Part shown: piece after piece, positions 1-6,376 of the stretch
How the letters are laid out: every line of letters starts with the position of its first letter
How positions within the stretch are numbered: position 1 is the first letter of the stretch
NCBI GenBank assembly: GCA_016840305.1
Contig: JAEOSP010000224.1
Coordinates: forward strand, 1 to 8,483
DNA length: 8,483 nucleotides
Source of the DNA: Candidatus Hodarchaeota archaeon
GTDB taxonomy: Archaea > Asgardarchaeota > Heimdallarchaeia > Hodarchaeales > Hodarchaeaceae
Reading direction: 5' to 3'
Program-made: the position numbers and the translations under genes
The notes under the pieces: model-generated
The model's database searches: none
Seen by the model: only the letters and a program-made list of their open reading frames with translations
What the model was told of the DNA's origin: nothing

Positions 1-93
1 CCGATCGTTGAAGAAACACAACCGATCGTTGAAGAAACACAACCGATCGTTGAAGAAACACAACCGATCGTTGAAGAGACTCAACCGGTCGTT
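1..93 (+). repeat. 21-bp in-frame tandem repeat (PIVEETQ), at least four copies
   Basis: Units start at 1, 22, 43 and 64. The first three are identical; the fourth differs at two bases, both silent. A degenerate fifth start (ccggtcgtt, PVV) follows at 85-93. Each unit encodes PIVEETQ, so gain or loss of units keeps the frame and only changes linker length. The array continues to the left edge and its true copy number is unknown. The near-perfect base identity points to recent expansion. Confidence 0.95.
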
Positions 94-1086
94 GCAATGT
101 GTGTTGAAGGCGATGCAGAAATCGAAGGCCATGTCACCGACAAAGAGACAGGAGCCGGATTACCAGCTGTTCAAGTCAATGTCGGCGGATGTACCACAAC
201 AACCGATGCTCAAGGCTTCTATAAACTGGCAAATATCGCTGCGGACGATAGAGCGGTTGTCACCTTTGATTCCGAAGGTTATTACCGTAACAGTGCCGTT
301 ATCCAAATAGATCAATACCTTGAAGGCACCACAATTTTATCTCCTAATTATTTTGAGATCGAATTGGATAAATATATTAGCCATTGGACTCAGGATAGCC
401 AGACTGTAGCTTCCGGAGCCCATATCGAGATACCTGCTGGCATTTATATCAATAATGATGGAAGCCAATATACCGGACAAGTAACCGGGGGATTGTCATA
501 CCGTATCAGTACAGAAAAAGGCAGTGACATAGCATTCCCAGGCGAGTACAAAGGAAAAGATAGTAATGGGGTCATTGTCCCATTCGTCTCTTATGGCTTT
601 ACGGTGATAGACCTTACAGACGAGAACGGTGTCGCATTAGGAGCATCTGAAGATATAACTTTGACATTTGAGGCAACAGGGGCAACAGAAAACATCATTC
701 CGCTTTGGAACTATGATTATGGCCAGGGGCTATGGATCGAAGAAGGCTATGCCGAGTTACAAGATGATGGCAGTTATCAAGGTGCAATATCACATCCTGG
801 AACCTGGAGCTTGAGCAAGCCGCTTGAGGCCGCTCCTGGCATCTATCGCGCTCGTATTCTCTATGAAGACGGAACGCCTGCCCGCGACGTAAGAGTCCAT
901 GCCCTCGGAGACAACTGGATCGCAACCAATCTCTCTACCGACGCGGACGGGATCTTTGAGATCGAAGTGACCCCAGACAACAGTTTTCTTCTAGTGGCGT
1001 ATAACTATAAAGATAGTTACGAAGCAGTGTATAATACTACAATACCGGCAATCGCTTCTGGCGAAATTGTTGAAGACAGAATGTAA
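1..1086 (+). CDS. Secreted-type protein with PIVEETQ repeats and carboxypeptidase-regulatory-like domains (5' partial)
   Basis: The reading frame is open at the left edge, so the N-terminus and any signal peptide are outside the window; 361 residues are visible. They begin with four copies of PIVEETQ, an acidic Pro/Thr linker. Next comes a carboxypeptidase-regulatory-like beta-sandwich (about visible residues 39-103; pattern IEGHVTDKETGAGLPAVQV, then TDAQGFYKL). A central part (about 115-275) has a WNYDYGQGLWIEEG stretch reminiscent of CILP/FAM171-type extracellular modules. A second sandwich-like part (about 280-345) reads ARILYEDGTPARDVRV and later TDADGIFEIEV. No catalytic motif was recognised. 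Such domains usually occur in exported binding or structural proteins, so a cell-surface or matrix role is inferred. The PL6-like gene starts 16 bp after the stop, suggesting co-transcription. The internal Met at 97 is not taken as the start, because the frame runs through the repeats to the edge. GC is clearly higher here than in the - strand genes. Confidence 0.8.
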   Translation, partial: PIVEETQPIVEETQPIVEETQPIVEETQPVVAMCVEGDAEIEGHVTDKETGAGLPAVQVNVGGCTTTTDAQGFYKLANIAADDRAVVTFDSEGYYRNSAVIQIDQYLEGTTILSPNYFEIELDKYISHWTQDSQTVASGAHIEIPAGIYINNDGSQYTGQVTGGLSYRISTEKGSDIAFPGEYKGKDSNGVIVPFVSYGFTVIDLTDENGVALGASEDITLTFEATGATENIIPLWNYDYGQGLWIEEGYAELQDDGSYQGAISHPGTWSLSKPLEAAPGIYRARILYEDGTPARDVRVHALGDNWIATNLSTDADGIFEIEVTPDNSFLLVAYNYKDSYEAVYNTTIPAIASGEIVEDRM

Positions 1087-1090
1087 AATA

Positions 1091-1095
1091 AAGGA
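1091..1095 (+). promoter_or_regulatory. Ribosome binding site deciding the PL6-like start
   Basis: AAGGA lies 7 bases before the ATG at 1103. That ATG is followed directly by a signal peptide. The upstream in-frame ATG at 1067 would overlap the previous gene and place 12 polar residues before the signal peptide, so 1103 is preferred. Confidence 0.7.
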
Positions 1096-1102
1096 ATCAA
1101 TT

Positions 1103-2422
1103 ATGCATAATCAAATTAAAATCTCAAACTCACTAAAGTTCATACTCATAAGTTTTATGTTGTTTTTGGGCAATATAGCTTTTGCTGCTACATATAATGT
1201 AAACTCAATTAGTGCACTGGAAACTACAGTTGCATCAGCAAATCCAGGTGACACTGTCGTATTGGCCGATGGTACATACAGCGATAAAGACTGTGTATTG
1301 TCAGGCGAGGGAATTACAGTTGAAGCGGCAACAGTCGGTGGTGTTAAATTCCATCGACCAGTTACTATAAAAGGTGATTATATAACGCTCAAAGGCTTTT
1401 ATTTTACGGGTGCTAATGGAAAGATAGAAGTTTATGGTAACAATGTCAAAGTAACAAGGAGTACCATAGATGATTCCCAAGCATCACATTGGGTTAGGAT
1501 ACAAAACTATACAAGAAATTGTGAATTTTCTTATAATACTTTCAAAAACAAGACAAACAATGCTACTTTAGATACTCATGGGCAACTGTTTAACATTAAC
1601 AAAAATTACCGTGAAACTGAGCCGTCAAATCATCATATCCATCATAATTACTTCAAGAATGTAGTACGACATCATAACGGAAATGGAGGTGAGACTATTC
1701 AAACATGGGTAGATGATACTGGCAACGAAGGGCCATTTGGTGTAGATACTAACAACCGTATTGAGTACAATCTATTTGAAGAGGCAGATGGTGACCCCGA
1801 AATAATTTCCAATAAACAAAATGGTAATACTTTTTCTAATAATACCTTTAAAAATTCCAGTGGAGCATTTTGGTTCAGATTTGGAATTAATAATACCCTA
1901 GATGCAAATTATTTCCTTAATTGTGGTAGTGCGGGTTCTATTAGGGTGTATGGCGATGATAACACTATTATTAATAATTATATTGAAAATAGTGGTGGAG
2001 CAGGTATTGAGCTTGGAAGTGGAGATGGAGGACAATTTCAAGAAGCAAATAATGCTATTGTTGCTTCCAATACAATTGTTACCAGCGAATCTGGGATCAG
2101 GACTGGTAGAACTCCAACTGATAAGCAACCATCAAATGTAAAAGTTGAGAACAATGTTATTATTGATAGCACGTATCAAGCATTTCGTATAGGTGCGGTG
2201 CTACCTAATGCTACCTTCAGTGGAAATACGGTTCAGGGAACCTTAGGTGATAATCCAGGGGGTGTAACTACAGGTGCAGTAGAAGTCCCTAGTTCTGCAC
2301 TAGATAGTGTACTAACATCCGAATTGGTAGGGCCAATAGCATCCCTTACTGAACCTGTTACTGAACCTGCAACTGAACCTGTTCCCGGTCCTTTTATGAT
2401 ATCACGGTCAGGTCTGAAATAA
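1103..2422 (+). CDS. Secreted PL6-family polysaccharide lyase-like protein (alginate lyase / chondroitinase B type)
   Basis: 439 residues. Residues 1-28 are a Sec signal peptide (hydrophobic core FILISFMLFLGNIAFA, cleavage likely after AFA). ANPGDTVVLADGTY (46-59) is the usual entry to PL6-type right-handed beta-helices, and Asn-rich coils (NNTF, NNYI, SNTI) run to about 378. The PL6 core is visible as DPEIISNK (231-238), NTF (247-249) and FRFG (258-261), which places the family's catalytic Lys at K238 and Arg at R259. PL6 enzymes cleave uronate polymers such as alginate or dermatan by Ca-assisted beta-elimination. The first acidic Ca ligand, usually Glu, is Asp231 here. The C-terminus (416-430) is a TEPV/TEPA linker followed by only nine residues, as if a further domain had been lost. 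Export to the periplasm or outside is likely. The substrate cannot be read from sequence, and the neighbouring polysaccharide genes suggest the cell's own glycan is possible. Confidence 0.8.
   Translation: MHNQIKISNSLKFILISFMLFLGNIAFAATYNVNSISALETTVASANPGDTVVLADGTYSDKDCVLSGEGITVEAATVGGVKFHRPVTIKGDYITLKGFYFTGANGKIEVYGNNVKVTRSTIDDSQASHWVRIQNYTRNCEFSYNTFKNKTNNATLDTHGQLFNINKNYRETEPSNHHIHHNYFKNVVRHHNGNGGETIQTWVDDTGNEGPFGVDTNNRIEYNLFEEADGDPEIISNKQNGNTFSNNTFKNSSGAFWFRFGINNTLDANYFLNCGSAGSIRVYGDDNTIINNYIENSGGAGIELGSGDGGQFQEANNAIVASNTIVTSESGIRTGRTPTDKQPSNVKVENNVIIDSTYQAFRIGAVLPNATFSGNTVQGTLGDNPGGVTTGAVEVPSSALDSVLTSELVGPIASLTEPVTEPATEPVPGPFMISRSGLK
2348..2383 (+). repeat. Three 12-bp repeats encoding a TEPV/TEPA/TEPV linker
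   Basis: Units actgaacctgtt (2348), actgaacctgca (2360) and actgaacctgtt (2372) are in frame with the lyase-like gene. They resemble Pro/Thr/Glu linkers between modules of exported carbohydrate-active proteins, but here the protein ends shortly after. Confidence 0.85.
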
Positions 2423-2435
2423 TTTATAAATTTTA

Positions 2436-2463
2436 CTGAACAGTCTTAGGCTGTTCAGATTTT
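2436..2463 (+). terminator. Hairpin terminator between convergent genes
   Basis: CTGAACAG (2436-2443) pairs perfectly with CTGTTCAG (2451-2458) around a 7-base loop, extendable by a C-G and a G-U pair. ATTTT follows on the + strand. It sits 13 bases after the lyase-like stop. On the - strand the stem is followed by TAAAATTT, a poor T-tract, so it mainly suits the + strand genes but may also slow - strand transcripts leaving the deacetylase gene. Confidence 0.6.
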
Positions 2464-2508
2464 AAATGATATGTGTAAAACATCTTTCAAGGAGAATAAA
2501 CTTCTTTG

Positions 2509-3357
2509 TCACACTATAATGGTTTTTGCTTTTGACCAATCCATTATGGAGTTAGCTTCTTCTAAATCAACAAATGTAAAATCATTTATTAATTTCTCCA
2601 ATTTATCATAAGAACCTTTTAGGCCAACATAGGATTTGAACTTTCTAAATGCAGAAAGCCCTTCGATCATTGGCTGTTCAGCATCAAAGTCTCTAGGATG
2701 AAGATAGGTCATCACATAATCAGAATTTTTCATAAAATGCTTCAAAAGCGGATAAGGTATCAATCTGAAATAGCCACCGCCTGAAAAAATAATATTTTTT
2801 CCAAATACCGGATAAATATTGATAGGAAATTCTTTGATTTTACCGCCATTCACTTCAATATATGCCGGTTCAGCATACCCAAACTCTTTAAAGCCACCAT
2901 GTGCTCTTTTCGCAGGAAACACTGAACAATCCATCTCGATACCATTTTTGATGAGCTCTTCAAACACCCATTTATTCTTGTGCATAAAAGAAAAACCGGG
3001 TGCCCGATATGCCCTGGCTTTTTTGCCGATGACATCTTCAATAGACTTGACCGATCGTTCCAAATCCTGGCTGAATTCTTCTCTATTGAACTCATATGCA
3101 AGCTGATGCATATCTGAATGACTAGCGATCTCATACCCAAGACGGTCAATTTTTTTAAGAATTTCCGGATACCTTCTTGCTACCCATCCCATACTGAAAA
3201 AAGTGGCTTTTTGATTATGCTTTTCCAATAAATCAACAATCCTATCCATATTCTGATGAATTCTGCTTTCAAGTTGCATCCACTGCTTCTCGCCTTTTGT
3301 TGCCGGATTATCTAAAACATGGAACCAATCTTCAACGTCAAATGTCAATATATTCAT
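2509..3357 (-). CDS. Polysaccharide deacetylase, NodB-fold, XrtA/PEP-CTERM-locus type
   Basis: 282 residues, no signal peptide, so probably cytoplasmic. NodB motifs are in order: TFDVEDW (5-11, catalytic/metal Asp), ATFFSMGWVARRYP (51-64), SHSDMH (79-84, two metal-binding His), YRAPGFS (117-123) and YLHPRDFD (218-225, motif 5 His). GGGYFRLIPY (193-202) and the HPRDFDAEQP block are typical of the deacetylase subfamily found in XrtA-type exopolysaccharide loci (TIGR03006, from memory). The expected reaction is metal-dependent removal of N-acetyl groups from an amino sugar of a polysaccharide or its precursor. All key residues are present, so it should be active. The ATG has AGGAG six bases upstream, the strongest ribosome site in the operon, and a promoter-like sequence before it. 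It is the last gene of the - strand group. The acetyl-sugar substrate is not determined by sequence. Confidence 0.88.
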   Translation of the reverse strand: MNILTFDVEDWFHVLDNPATKGEKQWMQLESRIHQNMDRIVDLLEKHNQKATFFSMGWVARRYPEILKKIDRLGYEIASHSDMHQLAYEFNREEFSQDLERSVKSIEDVIGKKARAYRAPGFSFMHKNKWVFEELIKNGIEMDCSVFPAKRAHGGFKEFGYAEPAYIEVNGGKIKEFPINIYPVFGKNIIFSGGGYFRLIPYPLLKHFMKNSDYVMTYLHPRDFDAEQPMIEGLSAFRKFKSYVGLKGSYDKLEKLINDFTFVDLEEANSIMDWSKAKTIIV

Positions 3358-3363
3358 ATTTTA

Positions 3364-3368
3364 CTCCT
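3364..3368 (-). promoter_or_regulatory. Strong Shine-Dalgarno for the deacetylase gene
   Basis: Read on the - strand, AGGAG stands six bases before the ATG at 3357-3355. The other - strand genes have weak or no such sites, which fits independent translation of this gene. Confidence 0.7.
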
Positions 3369-3377
3369 GTAAAAAAT

Positions 3378-3406
3378 ATTATTCCAAGAACTTCACTTAT
3401 AGTCAA
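3378..3406 (-). promoter_or_regulatory. Candidate sigma-70 promoter for the deacetylase gene
   Basis: On the - strand, TTGACT (3406-3401, 5/6 to TTGACA) is followed after exactly 17 bases by AATAAT (3383-3378, 5/6 to TATAAT). A start about 7 bases later would leave a very short leader containing the AGGAG site. The only longer gap in the operon holds it. AT-rich sequence produces such matches by chance, so this is a candidate only. Confidence 0.42.
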
Positions 3407-3415
3407 TATTATATC

Positions 3416-4477
3416 TCATACAGTTGCCACTGCTAAAATTTGTTTAATTACCATGTCCATATCAGTTTCATCAATACCTTCATAAACTGGAAGTGTAATA
3501 ACCCGATTGGATAATTTATATGATATTGGTGCCACTACTTCAAACTCTTTAGCTAAAGGCCAGTGTCTCTTGAGATATATTCCTTTTTTCTTCATGTATT
3601 CATGTGTCTTTCCTGCATCATTTACAAAGATTGGAAAACCTTGTGGAATATCATCTTTCTTAAGTTCTTCGAATACCGGCACTAATGAGCTTTTCTTTAT
3701 TTTTTCAAGCCATTTTCGGAACATGTCTCTTCTAAATTTAGTATTTTTCTCAATATCAAAATTTTCAATAACTCTTTTTGACAACAATGATGGAGCAAAG
3801 ATGCTATTAGATGGTTTTTTCATAGTACCCGTTTTTGAAATACCTGATCGAGTAAATTTTGGGTTATACCCAATAATAATTCTTTTTAAGATCATAACTA
3901 TAGGAAGAAAATTGGACAGCAAATGATTTTTATATTTATATTCCATCTTCATTGTCGTATACAGTCCGCCACCTTCCGGAATAGGCAAAAGTTTTCTGAA
4001 AGAAAAAATCATGGCATCAATATTTTTGAGCAACTTCTTCTCACTTAAATAGTGTGCTCTATCTTCAATAATCAATATCTTTTCAGATTTGCTTTTTACC
4101 AAATCAATAACATCTTGTATCCCCTCATGAAAAATTCCAAAATAATGAATAAAATAAAACATGTCTATTTTATGATTATTAAGTATTTTGTCTATTTCAT
4201 TTATATCTATTTTAAAATTATCTATATCATAAAAAATTATTTCGTAACCATGCTCTTTAAATGGGTCAATCACTTCTGTACAAGTATATGCAGGCAATAA
4301 AACTCTTTTTGTTTCTTTTCTCTTAAAAAATTTATCGGAATTACACAGAAAAATATTGATTGCATCTCTACCCATAAATGTTTTAATGACATCAGAATAA
4401 TTTTTATTTTTTTTTAAAGAGTATGAAAACCAATTTACATTCGGCTTATCCTGGAATTTACTTATATTTATCATCAT
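3416..4477 (-). CDS. DegT/DnrJ/EryC1-type PLP-dependent aminotransferase-fold protein
   Basis: 353 residues, cytoplasmic. The fold-type I layout of sugar aminotransferases is visible: GRDAINIFL (36-44, start of the PLP pocket), LPAYTCTEV (61-69), IIEDRAH (136-142, Asp139 expected to contact the PLP ring nitrogen), SFRKLLPIPEGGGLY (159-173, Lys162 the Schiff-base lysine) and a C-terminal LPVYEGIDETDMDMVI (329-344). The family transfers an amino group from glutamate to keto-sugars, but divergent members act on other substrates, and this one is far from the classic perosamine or WecE types. The ATG at 4477 overlaps the preceding TGA as ATGA, and no convincing ribosome site precedes it, so translation is probably coupled to the ATP-grasp gene. 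A second ATG follows immediately at 4474. Very low GC and an A9 run near codons 21-24 are notable. The exact substrate is unknown. Confidence 0.75.
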   Translation of the reverse strand: MMINISKFQDKPNVNWFSYSLKKNKNYSDVIKTFMGRDAINIFLCNSDKFFKRKETKRVLLPAYTCTEVIDPFKEHGYEIIFYDIDNFKIDINEIDKILNNHKIDMFYFIHYFGIFHEGIQDVIDLVKSKSEKILIIEDRAHYLSEKKLLKNIDAMIFSFRKLLPIPEGGGLYTTMKMEYKYKNHLLSNFLPIVMILKRIIIGYNPKFTRSGISKTGTMKKPSNSIFAPSLLSKRVIENFDIEKNTKFRRDMFRKWLEKIKKSSLVPVFEELKKDDIPQGFPIFVNDAGKTHEYMKKKGIYLKRHWPLAKEFEVVAPISYKLSNRVITLPVYEGIDETDMDMVIKQILAVATV

Positions 4478-5658
4478 GTCTTGAATTTATAAATTTTAGA
4501 TGCCATTTCTAGAAAATAGATAAAAAAAGGCTTAATATCATTTGCATCAAAGACGCACCATACTTTATTGCTACTAAAATAATCTTTTAGTGCATTCTTC
4601 CTCTGTACGGAATTCATCTTTATAAGGATAAATATATCTCTTATTGGAAAAAGCCAAAGAACACCATTCTCTTGTACTTTTTCATTCAATGACACATCAA
4701 TGTCTGCCAATTCCAAAATAGATGCTAGCAAAGGCCTTTTATTTGACTTTGTAACTAATCTGTAAAATCTCCCAATTCTTGGATTTACCTCAATTATCTT
4801 ATAAGCATCATCTCTTCGATCAAATTTAAACTCTACATCACAAACACCTCTATAACCTACAGATTGTAGGATATTTATCGAATACTGTTTGATCTCATCA
4901 ATATCTTCAGAAATAAAACTGGTCGCTGTTCCAAACCCTTCTGGATATTGTCTTTTTTTTCTGGCTGTAAATATTTGTCCGGGATTAGAATTTTTATCAA
5001 AACTTGCTGAAAACGTAACAAGTTGATTAGTATCTCCTTCAATTATCTCTTGGACTATAAGCTCTTTGACTTTTTTTGAAACTTTCTCATATTGAGCCAA
5101 TAATTCATCTTTGTTCTGTATTACAAAACCTTTTTTTAATCCAAAATGATTTTTCCATTTATGGACATATATTGGCTTAATAAAACATGGATACATGGCT
5201 TCATCTCCCCATTTATTCAATGATACACCCATATTTTCTGTCCAGGTTTTAGGTGCTGGGGTATGAGTCTCCTGACAAAGAGTGTAAAACTTTTCTTTAT
5301 TTAAAAAAAGATCCGATATATTGTTTTCGAGATTATGAAATATGAAATTATGACTTAACACCTCTTTGTTTTCAGATAAAAACTCAACATATTCATCACC
5401 AGTTGGTATTAGTATATCTACTCCATCATTATTCTCCGTAAAAGCTTCAAGTAGTTGCAGTAACAGTTCAGGATTTTTATCTGGGTCTGCAGTGCCAAGC
5501 GACCTGACATATCTGGAAAACAGGCCAGCCTCATATTTATTGCAACCTATGGCAAAAACATTAATGTTATAAATATCATTTTCCCCGATTTCTCGGATAC
5601 CACCTAGCGCCGTTAGTCCTGCTCCCAAAAAAATCACATTAACTGTTTTATTATTCAT
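4474..5658 (-). CDS. ATP-grasp carboxylate-amine ligase-like protein
   Basis: 394 residues, cytoplasmic. The N-terminal Rossmann-like part begins VIFLGAGLTALGGIREI (8-24), with a SRYVRS motif at 48-53 as in COG3919-like predicted carboligases. The ATP-grasp part has PCFIKP (157-162, Lys161 for ATP phosphates), LIVQEIIEGD (200-209, hinge), GVCDVEFKF (271-279) and IIEVNPRIGR (288-297, Glu290/Asn292 Mg ligands, Arg294). The core is therefore complete. The family joins a carboxylate to an amine (or thiol) through an acyl-phosphate, and D-aspartate ligase is a known relative. About 65 residues at the C-terminus (WLFPIRDIF onward) match nothing I know. Between the glycosyltransferase and a PLP enzyme in a glycan operon, a role in adding an amino acid or other acyl group to a sugar amine is an inference. 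The start at 5658 has only a weak AAGTAG-like site; the preceding stop is 22 bp upstream. Confidence 0.75.
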   Translation of the reverse strand: MNNKTVNVIFLGAGLTALGGIREIGENDIYNINVFAIGCNKYEAGLFSRYVRSLGTADPDKNPELLLQLLEAFTENNDGVDILIPTGDEYVEFLSENKEVLSHNFIFHNLENNISDLFLNKEKFYTLCQETHTPAPKTWTENMGVSLNKWGDEAMYPCFIKPIYVHKWKNHFGLKKGFVIQNKDELLAQYEKVSKKVKELIVQEIIEGDTNQLVTFSASFDKNSNPGQIFTARKKRQYPEGFGTATSFISEDIDEIKQYSINILQSVGYRGVCDVEFKFDRRDDAYKIIEVNPRIGRFYRLVTKSNKRPLLASILELADIDVSLNEKVQENGVLWLFPIRDIFILIKMNSVQRKNALKDYFSSNKVWCVFDANDIKPFFIYFLEMASKIYKFKT

Positions 5659-5680
5659 TTTTCTACTTTTGTGAAGATGA

Positions 5681-6376
5681 TCATAATCGCCTCGTTAATA
5701 ATAAAAATAAAAACATGATCTGATATCGCAACCCTAGAATTCTTTTTGGTCTCTGTAAGTCCCTCAATATTCCTTCAAGTTTTAAATCTATAATCCATTT
5801 TGGTGCTCTTTTCACAAATCCAGTATAAGCATCAAAACTTCCTCCAAGTCCCATATATAATGCGGGATGCTCTTTTATAAGTTCATCCATAAGAAGCTCT
5901 TGTCGTGGTGTCCCTTGTGCGACAAAAACCATATCCGGCTTTTTATTATTTAGTTCTTCGATTAGCTTTTCTTTATCTTCTTCTTTTAGAAAACCATTTC
6001 GAAAACCTACTATCTTAATGTTGGGGAAGTCTTTTTTTAACTTCTCAACACTCTTTTCTATGATTTCTTGTGTTGAGCCAATAAGATAAAATTTTTTATT
6101 ATGGTGGTATCTTCGAATAATATCCAACCAAAAATCTGCACCTGGGATTTTAATTGCATTGTAACCTTTTTGATGCAATGCAATGACCGCACTTTCAGAA
6201 TCACAATAGCCAATATTTTGGTTAATTATTTCTTCTAGTTTTGGATATGTTTTTAAGATTTTCCTTATATTCATTGCGATTAAAATCTTGTTTTTATCTT
6301 CTATAAATTTTAAAAAATCATCTCTATTTTCAAATGAATAAATTTTTATGCCATTAACTTTCACACTATTCACCAT
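5681..6376 (-). CDS. WecG/TagA/CpsF family (GT26) glycosyltransferase
   Basis: 231 residues from the ATG at 6376. That start gives the family-typical opening VKVNGIKIYSF and has AGGGG eight bases upstream; it overlaps the previous stop by 11 bp. An upstream in-frame ATG at 6409 would add 11 hydrophobic residues (MLSVFILGVLK) and cannot be excluded. Family landmarks: KIPGADFWLDII (76-87), FYLIGST (96-102), FVAQGTPRQE (151-160), GLGGSFDAYTG (176-186), KRAPKWI (189-195) and a basic/hydrophobic C-terminus (208-231) that in TagA helps membrane docking. GT26 enzymes add the second sugar, such as ManNAc(A), to a lipid-linked acetamido-sugar on the cytoplasmic membrane face. The usually conserved PDG motif around the catalytic Asp reads YCDSES here (Asp59 kept). 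The specific sugar cannot be assigned. Confidence 0.85.
   Translation of the reverse strand: MVNSVKVNGIKIYSFENRDDFLKFIEDKNKILIAMNIRKILKTYPKLEEIINQNIGYCDSESAVIALHQKGYNAIKIPGADFWLDIIRRYHHNKKFYLIGSTQEIIEKSVEKLKKDFPNIKIVGFRNGFLKEEDKEKLIEELNNKKPDMVFVAQGTPRQELLMDELIKEHPALYMGLGGSFDAYTGFVKRAPKWIIDLKLEGILRDLQRPKRILGLRYQIMFLFLLLTRRL

Noticed and set aside
1..93. Possible CRISPR array
   Set aside because: Units abut with no spacers and translate in frame as a linker.
8..310. ORF with a Lys/His/Asn/Arg/Ser repeat in frame 2
   Set aside because: It is the off-frame reading of the 21-bp array. Frame 1 is open from the edge, carries the PIVEETQ linker and leads into a recognisable domain.
695..925. - strand ORF of 76 residues inside the first gene
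   Set aside because: Arg/His/Ser-rich shadow of the + strand frame with no ribosome site.
97..1086. Start of the first gene at ATG 97
   Set aside because: The frame continues open through the repeats to position 1, so the gene is a partial one cut by the window edge.
1067..1102. Upstream ATG for the PL6-like gene
   Set aside because: It would overlap the previous gene and put polar residues before the signal peptide; the ATG at 1103 has a good ribosome site.
1898..2141. Overlapping ORFs of 76 and 79 residues on both strands inside the PL6-like gene
   Set aside because: No ribosome sites or recognisable domains; low-complexity shadows of the Asn/Ile-rich beta-helix.
2488..2500. AAGGAG-like sequence on the + strand suggesting another gene start
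   Set aside because: No start codon or open frame follows at a suitable distance; the convergent deacetylase gene begins its 3' end there.
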